A stretch of 64,000 bases of DNA from Paludibacteraceae bacterium (GTDB taxonomy: Bacteria; Bacteroidota; Bacteroidia; Bacteroidales; Paludibacteraceae): NCBI GenBank assembly GCA_024405855.1, contig JAKSNZ010000001.1, positions 1-64,000 on the forward strand, read 5' to 3'. The translations under genes were made by a program, and so were the position numbers. Below the pieces are notes generated by a model. That model was not told where the DNA came from and ran no database searches. It saw only the letters and a list, made by a program, of their open reading frames with translations. Each line of letters starts with the position of its first letter. The stretch's first letter is position 1. Shown one piece after another: positions 15,998 to 25,323 of this stretch.

Positions 15998-18900
15998 CTA
16001 CGCTTTTGTAATTTTAATTGAAATAATTTTTCCGTCAATGTCAAAATCTTGAGCATCGGCTATATTTTCAGATGGCTTAATGCTTACAGCAAGCACTTGC
16101 TGCATAATGTAGTCAGCAAAAGTTTCAATTGCCTTAACATATTCATTGTCAGATTTACACTCTATGTTAATCTTGTCAGTGATGTTAAGTCCGTTGCCTT
16201 TACGCATATTTTGAATACGGTTTACAAGTTCACGTGCAAGCCCTTCCTGTTTAAGTTCTTCAGTAACGGTTATGTCAAGGGCAATGGTAAGGTTGCCGTC
16301 ATTGGCGACAAGCCATCCTGGAATGTCCTCAGAGAAAATCTCAACATCAGTTACAAGTACTTCAACATTCTGACCGTCAACACTTAACAAGTATTTGCCG
16401 TCCTCTTCAAACCTGCGGATTTCCGCTTGTGGAAGGTTTTGCAATGTTGCCGCCACACTCTTCATTATCTTGCCGCATTTAGGTCCAAGTTTCTTAAAGT
16501 CAGGCTTGATGCGTTTTACAAGAATGCCGTCAGAGCTTGCCACTATCTTAATATCCTTAACGTTAACCTCCGCCTTTATAAGGTCTTCCACCGCTTTCAG
16601 GTTCTTTTCAATATTGCTTGATGTTGAAGGAATCATTATATGACTGAGCGGTTGGCGAACCTTGATGTCCGCTTTCTTTCTTAGTGCAAGTGTCAGAGAT
16701 GTAAGTTTTTGCGCAAGTTCCATCTGCTCCTCAAGTTTCTTGTCTACAACTTCTGCATTGTATTTAGGGAAGTCAGCCAAATGCACCGATGCCGCCTTAT
16801 GTCGTCCTGTAACACCATTCAAATCACAGAACATTCTGTCAGCATAGAATGGGGCGATAGGCGCCATTAGTAGTGCCACTGTCTCAAGACAAGTGTAAAG
16901 TGTCTGATAGGCAGACAGTTTGTCTTTGTCCATCTTTCCTGCCCAGAAACGCTTACGGTTAAGACGAACATACCAGTTGCTGAGGTTCTCAGTAACAAAA
17001 TCCTGGATTGCACGTCCTGCACGGGTAGGCTCATAATCTTCAAGAGCCTCTGTAACATCCTTTATCAGAGTGTTTAGCAATGAAAGTATCCAGCGGTCAA
17101 TCTCCTGACGCTCATTTACAGGAACATCCTCTTCTGCGTATGTAAAGTTATCTACATTTGCATACAGTGCAAAGAATGAGTATGTATTGTAAAGTGTTCC
17201 AAAGAACTTACGCTGTATCTCCTCAACTCCCTCTTCATCAAATTTAAGGTTGTCCCAAGGTGCTGAGTTGGTCATCATATACCATCTGAGTGGGTCAGAA
17301 CCGTATTTCTCTATTGCTCCAAACGGGTCAACGGCATTGCCCAAACGCTTTGACATCTTGTTTCCGTTCTTGTCAAGTACAAGACCATTGGAAATTACAT
17401 TTTTGAATGCAACAGAGTCAAATACCATTGTGGCTATTGCGTGCAAGGTAAAGAACCAGCCTCTTGTTTGGTCAACTCCCTCACTTATAAAGTCAGCAGG
17501 GTAGTATGTACGCTTATCTACAAGTTCCTTGTTTTCAAACGGATAGTGCAGTTGTGCGTATGGCATTGAGCCAGAGTCAAACCAAACGTCAATAAGGTCA
17601 GACTCACGTTTCATTGGCTTGCCGTCCTTTGATACAAGAATTATGGCATCAATGTACGGACGATGCAAATCAATGTTTGCAGGTGCGTAGTTCTCTTTAG
17701 AGAAATCACCTACCTTAAAGTTCTTGTAAGGATTCTCTTTCATTACTCCTGCCTTAACTGATTTTTCAATCTCAGCACAAAGTTCCTCCATTGAGCCTAT
17801 GCAAATCTCCTCTGAACCGTCTTCTGTACGCCAAATAGGTAGTGGTGTACCCCAATAACGGCTACGTGACAGGTTCCAATCCTGCAGGTTTTCAAGCCAT
17901 TTGCCAAAACGTCCTGTTCCTGTTGATTCAGGCTTCCAATTTATAGTTTTGTTAAGTTCTATCATTCTATCCCTGCATTCAGTGGTCTTTATAAACCAAC
18001 TGTCAAGCGGGTAGTAGAGTACAGGTTTGTCAGTACGCCAGCAGTGTGGGTAGTTGTGAACGTGTTTCTCTATTTTGAATGCCTTGCCTTCAGCCTTTAG
18101 CATCATACAGATGCTTATGTCAAGGGTTTCATCCTTGTCTGTCAGATTAGGGTCGTATGCATTCTTTACAAATCTGCCCTCATACTGCTTGTAAAGGTCT
18201 GTGTTTATGCTTTTCTGTACAAAATCTGCATCCAAATCTGATAATAGGAAGAATTTTCCTGTCATGTCAACCATTGGACGCAACTCTCCTTTTTTAGTAA
18301 GGAATGTGAGACCTGGCACACCTGCCTTTTTTGCAACAAATGCGTCATCGGCACCAAAGGTAGGGGCAATGTGAACAATGCCTGTACCGTCTTCTGTGGT
18401 TACATAATCACCTGGAATTACGCGGAACGCACCTTCACCAGGATTTACCCAAGGTATAAGTTGTTCATATTCAATGCCTACAAGGTCTGTTCCCTTGCAC
18501 TCTCCAATTATTTCAAAAGGCTCCGCCTTCTTCTCTCCAAAGTAGTTTGAAACCAATGCTTTTGCCATAATATATGTGGCTTCAACCCCTGAGTATGGGT
18601 TAGCGGATTTTATTATGACATAATCTATTTTTGGACCTACGCAAAGAGCGGTGTTTGACGGCAATGTCCAAGGAGTGGTGGTCCACGCAAGGAAATATGC
18701 GTTAGAACCAAAACGGTCTCCCTTTATTTTGAACTGTGCTGTAACTGTGGTGTCCTTCACATCACGGTAACAGCCAGGTTGGTTCAGCTCATGTGATGAC
18801 AAACCTGTACCTGCGGCAGGAGAGTATGGTTGAATGGTGTAGCCTTTGTATAGCAATCCTTTATTATACAATTGTTTAAGTAACCACCAAAGGCTTTCAA

Positions 18901-19372
18901 TATATTTGTTGTCGTATGTTATGTATGGATTGTCCAAATCAACCCAATAACCCATTTTTTGAGTAAGTGAAGTCCACTCTTTTGTGTACTTCATAACTTC
19001 ACTGCGGCACTCTGCGTTGTAGTCATCAACACTTATTTTTTTGCCTATATCCTCTTTAGTGATTCCAAGTTTCTTTTCAACACCTAACTCAACAGGTAGT
19101 CCGTGTGTATCCCAACCTGCCTTACGCTTAACTTGAAAACCTTGCATTGTCTTGTATCGGCAGAAAGTGTCCTTAATGGTTCTTGCCATAACATGGTGAA
19201 TTCCAGGCATACCGTTAGCGGAAGGGGGACCTTCAAAAAATATGAAAGAAGGGGCTCCGTCACGTGTCTCTATACTCTGTCTAAACAAATCACTCTTATT
19301 CCACTCCTCACAAATATCCTTGTTTATTTGTGAAAGGTTGAATTTCTGATATTCAGCAAACTTTTTGCCCAT
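15998..19372 (-). CDS. ileS: Isoleucyl-tRNA synthetase
   Basis: The protein has 1124 aa. It charges tRNA-Ile and edits mischarged valine. It has the HIGH-type motif PSANGMPGIHHVMART near residue 55, the class I KMSKS-type motif NKMSKRLGNAVDP, a large CP1 editing domain (about residues 190-420; FLAWTTTPWTLPSNTALCVGP), and the long C-terminal region of the eukaryote-like IleS clade. It lies 12 bp downstream of the DUF4293 gene and upstream of the dksA-like gene. Confidence 0.98.
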   Translation of the reverse strand: MGKKFAEYQKFNLSQINKDICEEWNKSDLFRQSIETRDGAPSFIFFEGPPSANGMPGIHHVMARTIKDTFCRYKTMQGFQVKRKAGWDTHGLPVELGVEKKLGITKEDIGKKISVDDYNAECRSEVMKYTKEWTSLTQKMGYWVDLDNPYITYDNKYIESLWWLLKQLYNKGLLYKGYTIQPYSPAAGTGLSSHELNQPGCYRDVKDTTVTAQFKIKGDRFGSNAYFLAWTTTPWTLPSNTALCVGPKIDYVIIKSANPYSGVEATYIMAKALVSNYFGEKKAEPFEIIGECKGTDLVGIEYEQLIPWVNPGEGAFRVIPGDYVTTEDGTGIVHIAPTFGADDAFVAKKAGVPGLTFLTKKGELRPMVDMTGKFFLLSDLDADFVQKSINTDLYKQYEGRFVKNAYDPNLTDKDETLDISICMMLKAEGKAFKIEKHVHNYPHCWRTDKPVLYYPLDSWFIKTTECRDRMIELNKTINWKPESTGTGRFGKWLENLQDWNLSRSRYWGTPLPIWRTEDGSEEICIGSMEELCAEIEKSVKAGVMKENPYKNFKVGDFSKENYAPANIDLHRPYIDAIILVSKDGKPMKRESDLIDVWFDSGSMPYAQLHYPFENKELVDKRTYYPADFISEGVDQTRGWFFTLHAIATMVFDSVAFKNVISNGLVLDKNGNKMSKRLGNAVDPFGAIEKYGSDPLRWYMMTNSAPWDNLKFDEEGVEEIQRKFFGTLYNTYSFFALYANVDNFTYAEEDVPVNERQEIDRWILSLLNTLIKDVTEALEDYEPTRAGRAIQDFVTENLSNWYVRLNRKRFWAGKMDKDKLSAYQTLYTCLETVALLMAPIAPFYADRMFCDLNGVTGRHKAASVHLADFPKYNAEVVDKKLEEQMELAQKLTSLTLALRKKADIKVRQPLSHIMIPSTSSNIEKNLKAVEDLIKAEVNVKDIKIVASSDGILVKRIKPDFKKLGPKCGKIMKSVAATLQNLPQAEIRRFEEDGKYLLSVDGQNVEVLVTDVEIFSEDIPGWLVANDGNLTIALDITVTEELKQEGLARELVNRIQNMRKGNGLNITDKINIECKSDNEYVKAIETFADYIMQQVLAVSIKPSENIADAQDFDIDGKIISIKITKA

Positions 19373-19384
19373 ATATTATGTATT

Positions 19385-19792
19385 TTAACGCAATCTGTCA
19401 AGAGAACGGACCAAAACTTCGTCTTTCCCTATGGCTCTAATTGCAAGGTATGATAAAATAATGTTAATAGGTAGTATGACAGTAGGCAACAATAGTGAGA
19501 TTTCCGCCCCTGTAGCCTTACGTTGTATATAGAGGTAAAATGCGCACAGAAGTGCGGTAAGTACCATTATTATTATGTTGAAACTGTTGAATCTCATTTG
19601 CAGCACTCTCTTCTTATATAGGAATATAGAGGCAAAACTGACACATGGCATAAGCACAATAAGTACTGAATACGGAATAGTGCAACCCATCTTAAGTGTA
19701 AAGTCTCCGCACGATGCCATAGGAAAGCAACATAGCAATATTCCTAAGATTGTGACAATGAGAAGGTATATGGTTTGGATACGTTGAATCAT
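19385..19792 (-). CDS. DUF4293 membrane protein
   Basis: The protein has 135 aa with four predicted membrane helices (about residues 6-24, 40-58, 72-90, 98-118) and the family start MIQRIQTIYLL. It is a small Bacteroidota inner-membrane protein of unknown function. It lies immediately upstream of ileS in the same direction. The terminator of the next gene upstream ends just before it. Confidence 0.88.
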   Translation of the reverse strand: MIQRIQTIYLLIVTILGILLCCFPMASCGDFTLKMGCTIPYSVLIVLMPCVSFASIFLYKKRVLQMRFNSFNIIIMVLTALLCAFYLYIQRKATGAEISLLLPTVILPINIILSYLAIRAIGKDEVLVRSLDRLR

Positions 19793-19806
19793 AAAATTTC
19801 AGAGTT

Positions 19807-19842
19807 AAAAAAAACGGCGAAGTATGAAACTCCACCGTTTAC
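19807..19842 (-). terminator. Rho-independent terminator of the small lipoprotein gene
   Basis: Minus-strand AAACGGTGGAG, loop, CTTCGCCGTTTTTTTT: a stem with one mismatch followed by a run of eight T. Confidence 0.8.
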
Positions 19843-19864
19843 ATTTTAAAAAAGCTAAACTGAA

Positions 19865-20056
19865 TTATTCAGCTGGAGCCTCTTCTACAACAGCAACTGT
19901 ATCAGCAGCAACTGAGTCAGCAGCAACTTCTACTGGAGCCTCTTCAACGGCTTCAACTTCTACAGCTTCTTCTGTAGCTTCTTCCTCTGCTGCATTGTTG
20001 CAAGCAGCAAGAGCAACTGCAACCATAGTAGCAACAAGTAAAACTAATTTCTTCAT
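19865..20056 (-). CDS. Small Glu/Ala/Val-rich lipoprotein
   Basis: The protein has 63 aa. Lipobox ALAAC (Cys at 19) is followed directly by an acidic stretch (CNNAAEEEATEE) and then repeated VEAVEEAP / VEVAADSVAADT segments to the end. The acidic residues just after the Cys resemble the Bacteroidota surface lipoprotein export signal, so the product may be surface-exposed (inference). It has its own promoter and terminator. The function is unknown. Confidence 0.8.
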   Translation of the reverse strand: MKKLVLLVATMVAVALAACNNAAEEEATEEAVEVEAVEEAPVEVAADSVAADTVAVVEEAPAE

Positions 20057-20105
20057 TGTGGTAAAAATTTAAAATTAAATAACAATTGTTTTTTGATTTC
20101 GCTTG

Positions 20106-20113
20106 CAAAGGTA
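20106..20113 (-). promoter_or_regulatory. -7 box of the small lipoprotein gene
   Basis: Minus-strand TACCTTTG, 50 bp before the ATG. Confidence 0.55.
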
Positions 20114-20224
20114 TGTATAATTTTTTGAATTGTATCACTTTACTACCAATAAAATGTTATAAAATGTTAAAATTGTATCATTTTATTGTTTTTGGCTATT
20201 TTATATGCAAAAATTATACAAAAT

Positions 20225-21916
20225 TTATACATTTATATTGATATTAGTATATAAATAACGTCTGATATTACGCTTAGGAGTCTTTACAAACTCAGTAGGG
20301 TATAGTATTATTTTTGTAATATTTTCGTAACTTCCTACAATAGTATTTAATTGCTTTCTGTTCTCCTCCATTACAATGTCAAGGTCTGCATGTGATATTT
20401 CTGCGGCATCAACTGCTTCATAATCGGGATAAACCAGTGCAAAAAGTTTGTTGTCCTTCTCTATTACAAGACTTTCCATAACAAATGGCAGATTGTTCAG
20501 TTTCTCCTCTATTTCTTCAGGGTATATGTTTTGTCCGTTTGCCCCAAGAATCATGGTCTTGCATCTGCCTTTTATATATAGATTGCCGTTAGCATCCATA
20601 ACGCCAATGTCTCCAGTCCGCATCCAGCCGTCTTCTGTAAACGCATTTTTGGTTGCCTCTGCGTTTTTATAGTAACCGCTCATGACATTCTCTCCCTTTA
20701 CAAGTATCTCTCCTGCTATGTTAATAGGGTCAGATGAATCTATCTTAACCTCCATCAACGGTAGCGGTTTACCTACTGAATAAGGAACAAAATTACGCCA
20801 ATCTTCATAACAGACAAGTGGGGCACATTCAGTCATTCCATATCCTACAGTAAAACGGAACTTTATTTTTCTTAGGAAATCCTCAACCTCTTTGTTAAGA
20901 GGTGCACCGCCTATTATCACCTCCTTGAATTCCTCCCCAAGTGATTCATCAAGTTTCTTCTTAACGTTGGCGTATATTTTGTCATCCAAATAAGGAATGC
21001 TTAGTGCAAGCCTCATACTTCTCTTTGAAAGAGCAGGCTGAAGTTGCTTGCGGTAGATTTTCTCCAATATAAGCGGAACAGATATGATAAGAACAGGTCT
21101 TATCTCTTCAAATGCCTTGGTAAGCACCTTAGGACTTGGTATCTTGTTTAGAAAATAGACATGGGTGCCAACACAAGTTGCTGTAAGAAAATCAAATGCC
21201 ATGCCGTAAGCGTGGGCTAATGGTAAAAATGCAAGGACTCTGTCTCCTTTTTCAAGCAAATGTGTGTTAATGCCAAATGTAACATTACCTGCAAGAGCGT
21301 TGGCGCTTAGCATTACGCCTTTACTGAATCCTGTTGTGCCTGATGTGTAACTTATCATGGCAAGTTCAGAGTTGTCACGGTCAGCAAATTTGACATCGTC
21401 AATGTTATAGCCTTTAGGGTATTTTGTCTTGAATTTCTTGTCTAAATTCAGCATTAGTTTTTGTATGCCTTCTCCGTCACGCTGATGTATGCATCGGAAG
21501 TCATCAAGTGAAAAGACTGCAAGCAGATTATCCATCTTGTCCTCTTCAAGGCTATCCCAGTTTTTGTCACTGCAAAACAACATTATGGAATCAGAGTGAT
21601 TTACAATGTGATGTATGTCATTAGGATTGAAATCTTGAAGAATAGGAACAACCACTGCTCCGTAAGTTACAATGGCAATGTATGATATTGCCCAATTGGG
21701 CTTGTTCTTGCCAATAAGTGAAATCTTGTCTCCTTGCTGTACGTGGGCGTTTTTGAACAAAAGGTGCAGTTTTGCAACTTGTGCCGCAACTTCACCGTAG
21801 GAGTAGGTTTGTTTGTCGGAATAGTTTGTATATGCCGGCAAATCCCAATTCTCTTTGAAGCTCTTTTCTAAAAGTTTGATAAAGTTCTGTTCAATCATAG
21901 TGTCAGTATTAGGCAA
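20225..21916 (-). CDS. AMP-dependent long-chain acyl-CoA synthetase
   Basis: The protein has 563 aa. It activates fatty acids to acyl-CoA through an acyl-adenylate. The P-loop-like motif is MISYTSGTTGFSKGVML (about residue 190); others are GYGMTECAPLVCYED, GWMRTGDIGVMDANGNLYIKGR, and a C-terminal lid with the catalytic-type Lys in TPKRNIRRYL. Chain length preference is unknown. It is the last gene of a unit running galE, TPR, OmpA, nadE, then this gene, each separated by 0-3 bp. Confidence 0.93.
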   Translation of the reverse strand: MPNTDTMIEQNFIKLLEKSFKENWDLPAYTNYSDKQTYSYGEVAAQVAKLHLLFKNAHVQQGDKISLIGKNKPNWAISYIAIVTYGAVVVPILQDFNPNDIHHIVNHSDSIMLFCSDKNWDSLEEDKMDNLLAVFSLDDFRCIHQRDGEGIQKLMLNLDKKFKTKYPKGYNIDDVKFADRDNSELAMISYTSGTTGFSKGVMLSANALAGNVTFGINTHLLEKGDRVLAFLPLAHAYGMAFDFLTATCVGTHVYFLNKIPSPKVLTKAFEEIRPVLIISVPLILEKIYRKQLQPALSKRSMRLALSIPYLDDKIYANVKKKLDESLGEEFKEVIIGGAPLNKEVEDFLRKIKFRFTVGYGMTECAPLVCYEDWRNFVPYSVGKPLPLMEVKIDSSDPINIAGEILVKGENVMSGYYKNAEATKNAFTEDGWMRTGDIGVMDANGNLYIKGRCKTMILGANGQNIYPEEIEEKLNNLPFVMESLVIEKDNKLFALVYPDYEAVDAAEISHADLDIVMEENRKQLNTIVGSYENITKIILYPTEFVKTPKRNIRRYLYTNININV

Positions 21917-21918
21917 TG

Positions 21919-22704
21919 TTAAAAGTTATATGTCTCAAAAAAATAATCAGGAAGGTTTGGCTGGAACGCAGGTATGCGTACAATGTCCAACTTGAATTTC
22001 ATTCCGTTATATCTCTTTATTATGGCATCGTAGTGTTCCCCTTTTTCATTAAGGCGAATCACTTTGTTTATTTCAGAGTATTTCCAACCCAGGTTGTCCT
22101 CATCAGTCTTGCCGCACATTCCGTCAGATGGCACTTTGTGGGTGAGTGTAAATGGCATTCCTATATAATCTCCAATGGCAACCACCTCTTCTGTTGTCAG
22201 TTTGCTGAGCGGAGCAAAATCACCTGCACTGTCACCGTAATGGGTTGAGTATCCCTGAACATCCTCACTACGGTTACAGGTGTTTGCAATTCTGCAATTT
22301 CCAATGTTTGCCGCAATGCCGTAAAGTGTAGTCATTCTCAGCCTTGCAGGCGTGTTGGTTAAATATTGCGGAGTAAGGTCAAGTCCGGTCTGCTCCTTTA
22401 TTTCAGATGTAAGCCCTTTGTAGGCATTGTTTATGTTAACAACAAAATACTTGATACCCAAGTGCTTGACTACACTCAGTGAATCTTCAATGTCAGGTTG
22501 TTCTCCGTTAGGCATAAGTACCCCTATAACTCTCTCTTTGCCCAATGCTTTAACAAGCAAGCCAGCTACAACGGTTGAATCCTTGCCACCGCTAATGCCA
22601 AGCACCGCTTTTGTACAGGAGTTGCCGTTTTTAAGGAACCAATCCTTAATCCAGCAAATCAACGATTCAGTTATCTGTCCTACATTGAAATTATATGGTT
22701 CCAT
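21919..22704 (-). CDS. nadE: NH3-dependent NAD+ synthetase
   Basis: The protein has 261 aa, the short ammonia-using form without a glutaminase domain. It makes NAD+ from deamido-NAD+. The PP-loop is VLGISGGKDSTVVAGLL (about residue 34); others are NTPARLRMTTLYGIA, TCNRSEDVQGYSTHYGDSAGDF and PSDGMCGKTDEDNLGWKYSEI. It lies 2 bp from both neighbours. Confidence 0.96.
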   Translation of the reverse strand: MEPYNFNVGQITESLICWIKDWFLKNGNSCTKAVLGISGGKDSTVVAGLLVKALGKERVIGVLMPNGEQPDIEDSLSVVKHLGIKYFVVNINNAYKGLTSEIKEQTGLDLTPQYLTNTPARLRMTTLYGIAANIGNCRIANTCNRSEDVQGYSTHYGDSAGDFAPLSKLTTEEVVAIGDYIGMPFTLTHKVPSDGMCGKTDEDNLGWKYSEINKVIRLNEKGEHYDAIIKRYNGMKFKLDIVRIPAFQPNLPDYFFETYNF

Positions 22705-22706
22705 AA

Positions 22707-24260
22707 CTAAATTTTAGTTACAAGAAGTTCTGTTCTACGGTTTTCTGCACGTCCTTCAGGCGTTTTATTTGTGGCAACAGGCTTAGAGAATCCATATCCC
22801 TTTGATGTCAGCCTTTTTGCATCAATGCCATGCTCAACCAAATAATCAACCACCGCTTTGGCTCTTGCCTCAGACAACTTCTGATTGTGTGATTTTGAAC
22901 CTGTATTGTCAGTATGTCCTTCTATTTCAATATGAAGAGTAGGGTTCTCATTCAACAGTTTTATTACGTTGGCAAGTTCTACAATTGACTCGTCAGAAAG
23001 AGTGCTTTTATCTACTTCAAAGAAAAGATTTCTCAGAGCCACGTTCTTGCCTATGGCAATTTTCTTTAGTACAATATCCTTGTTAATCTCTTTATATTCA
23101 TTCTGTTCAGGCAGGTCAAAGTTTTCAGAGTGGAATAGGTAGCCCGGATAACTTACGGCGATACCATAGTTTGCACCACCTGGCAAAATAACCTTATAGG
23201 CACCTGATTCTTCCGCTTTTTGAGTTGCAATAACCTGCATCAGACCATTGTCAGAGAGTGCAACCTCCGCTTGAAGCGGTATAGAGTCATCGCCCATAAT
23301 AATACCGCTTAATAGTGTGATTTTTGTTGAATCAAGGTGGCTTGCCGCTTGAATATTAATGTTTGATAATAATTTATCTGTAATGGCACTAAGTGCGGGC
23401 GGCAGATTGTCTGCATAGTGTTTGTCTAAAATATAGGATATGGCATAAATGTCCAAGCCGCCTTTGCCACCCTCCCTGTTTGAAGATATAAACGCATCGC
23501 GTTCAGTTTTTGCCTTGTAGTAGAAGACATCATCAGATGTTGAGTTTATAGGTTCTCCAACATTTACAGCCTTGCTCCATTCTCCGTTAACAATTCTGCT
23601 GTAATATATATCATATCCTCCCAATCCGTCAGAGTGTCCGTCCGATGCAAAAAACAGTACGGAATCTCCAACAAGTGCAGGTGCTATTTCATTGCCTACG
23701 GTGTTTATGCTGTCACTTAGAATAACAGGCTTGCTCCATTTCCCATCAGAACCCAAGTGTGACATATAAATATCCTGCTTACCTTTCCCTCCCTTTTTTT
23801 CTGTTGAAAAATAGATGGATGTGGCAGAAGAGTTCATGCATGATTTTTTGATTTTGGAGGAGCATAACTTTATTTTTCCGCATTTTTTCCATTTGCCGTT
23901 ATTGTTGGAATAAATGCCGATAATACCTTTTTTACGTCCATCATATACAAATACGGTATCGTTGTTGACCCAACCTACAATGTCAATATGGGTTGCTTTT
24001 TTGTTAATTGACAACACTTGCCCTGAAGGTTGCCAATTTTTGCCTTCACCCGTTGCAAATAAAACATGCTCATTCCAATCTCCGTGTTTCAACTCTTTTG
24101 AAGATGAATAGGACATTATGGTCTCATCGGGATTCAGAACGGTGTTGAACTCATTTAAGCTTGTGTTAATACTGTCAATAGAAGTCAGATAGCATTGCCT
24201 TTGTTGTGCAAACAACATGGTGCAGCAGAAACAAAATAGAATAATGTAAATCTTTTTCAT
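22707..24260 (-). CDS. PD40 / carboxypeptidase-regulatory / OmpA-domain envelope protein (PorE-like)
   Basis: The protein has 517 aa. The start at 24260 gives a signal peptide (MKKIYIILFCFCC...FAQ); a longer frame reaches into the upstream TPR gene. Order: PD40 beta-propeller repeats (about residues 30-300; SIYFSTEKKGGKGKQDIYMS, LFFASDGHSDGLGGYDIYYS, AFISSNREGGKGGLDIYAI), a small beta-sandwich regulatory domain (about 320-395), and a C-terminal OmpA domain (LFFEVDKSTLSDES, EGHTDNTGSKSHNQKLSEARA) that binds peptidoglycan. This order matches the T9SS protein PorE except that the TPR part is in the next gene upstream. A structural envelope role is sure; a T9SS role is inference. Confidence 0.88.
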   Translation of the reverse strand: MKKIYIILFCFCCTMLFAQQRQCYLTSIDSINTSLNEFNTVLNPDETIMSYSSSKELKHGDWNEHVLFATGEGKNWQPSGQVLSINKKATHIDIVGWVNNDTVFVYDGRKKGIIGIYSNNNGKWKKCGKIKLCSSKIKKSCMNSSATSIYFSTEKKGGKGKQDIYMSHLGSDGKWSKPVILSDSINTVGNEIAPALVGDSVLFFASDGHSDGLGGYDIYYSRIVNGEWSKAVNVGEPINSTSDDVFYYKAKTERDAFISSNREGGKGGLDIYAISYILDKHYADNLPPALSAITDKLLSNINIQAASHLDSTKITLLSGIIMGDDSIPLQAEVALSDNGLMQVIATQKAEESGAYKVILPGGANYGIAVSYPGYLFHSENFDLPEQNEYKEINKDIVLKKIAIGKNVALRNLFFEVDKSTLSDESIVELANVIKLLNENPTLHIEIEGHTDNTGSKSHNQKLSEARAKAVVDYLVEHGIDAKRLTSKGYGFSKPVATNKTPEGRAENRRTELLVTKI

Positions 24261-24261
24261 A

Positions 24262-25323
24262 TTATTTGCATTGTTTGACAAAATACTCAGTTGCTTTATC
24301 GGCACCCAAAACGGATGCTTGGTTAAAATCCTCACAGGCACCGGTGTAGTCTCCAATCTTCTCTTTGACGATGCCTCTGTTCAGATAAGCGTCACCATAA
24401 TTTGTGTTTTCAGATATAGCCATATTAAATGCAGTCAGAGCATCTTCATACTCATTTCTGCTCAGATATACAACACCTCTGCCTAAATATGCCTTTGCCT
24501 TATCCTGTTTTTGCAACAGGGCAATGTCAAAGTTCTCCATTGCCTTATCCCATTGAGCTGTCTGGCAATAGATGAATCCTTTGGAAATATAGTATTGTGA
24601 ATTTGTAATGTCATTGGCTATCAGTGAATCAAGCATGGAAAGTGCGGTTGTGGAATCTTTCTGTACATTCCAAACAGAAACTGCCAAGTTAAACTTGGCA
24701 ACATTGTCGGCAGGGTCAGCCTTATGTGCCTTTCTATAAAACTCTAAAGCGGTAATCGTGTCTTTGCGTTTGTTATAACAGTTGCCTAATTCATTATATA
24801 TCATTGCAGAGCCACCGTTCAAATAATTCACCTTATTATATAGTTCAATGGCTTTGTCATATTGTTCAGTAACCTGATATAATGCAGCTTTGTCTATTTG
24901 TGCGTTAATATTTGTAGGGTCAATACTGATGGCGTAATCAATTTCAGAACTTGCGGCAGGTATGTTTCCTGAAGCGTACAGGATTTTACCTTTTAGCAAA
25001 TGAAAGTTGGATGATTCATTTTCAGGTACAAGTGCCAACGCTTCATCAACGTCATTCAAGGCTTTGGTAAGTTTGTCTTGGTCAAAATAAGCAACCGCTC
25101 TATTGTAATATGCCTTAGAGAATTTATTGTCAATGGCAATGGCGGCAGTAAATTTTTTTACAGCGTCATCGTACTCTGCATTACCTAAATGCTCAATTCC
25201 TTCATTGTAAAGAATCTCCTGTTCAGGCAGTCTGATAGTGCTTGCCACAATGGCCTTATTTGATTTGGCATTGCATGTTACAATAAATGTAACCGATAAG
25301 ATTAACAGTAGTGTCTTTTTCAT
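24262..25323 (-). CDS. Exported tetratricopeptide-repeat protein
   Basis: The protein has 353 aa. The start at ATG 25323 (MKKTLLLILSV) gives a signal peptide; a longer frame starts 27 bp upstream, inside galE. The rest is about eight or nine TPR units from residue 45 to the end (YYNRAVAYFDQDKLTKAL, YNELGNCYNKRKDTITALEF, AYLGRGVVYLSRNEYEDAL, AYLNRGIVKEKIGDYTGAC). It is a protein-protein scaffold, probably periplasmic. It ends 1 bp before the OmpA/PD40 gene, suggesting the two products work together. Confidence 0.88.
   Translation of the reverse strand: MKKTLLLILSVTFIVTCNAKSNKAIVASTIRLPEQEILYNEGIEHLGNAEYDDAVKKFTAAIAIDNKFSKAYYNRAVAYFDQDKLTKALNDVDEALALVPENESSNFHLLKGKILYASGNIPAASSEIDYAISIDPTNINAQIDKAALYQVTEQYDKAIELYNKVNYLNGGSAMIYNELGNCYNKRKDTITALEFYRKAHKADPADNVAKFNLAVSVWNVQKDSTTALSMLDSLIANDITNSQYYISKGFIYCQTAQWDKAMENFDIALLQKQDKAKAYLGRGVVYLSRNEYEDALTAFNMAISENTNYGDAYLNRGIVKEKIGDYTGACEDFNQASVLGADKATEYFVKQCK

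Noticed and set aside
19824-20072. Plus-strand Ser/Thr/Ala-rich ORF of 82 aa
   Set aside because: It is the antisense of the small Glu/Ala-rich lipoprotein, which has a signal peptide, promoter and terminator; low complexity opens the other frame.
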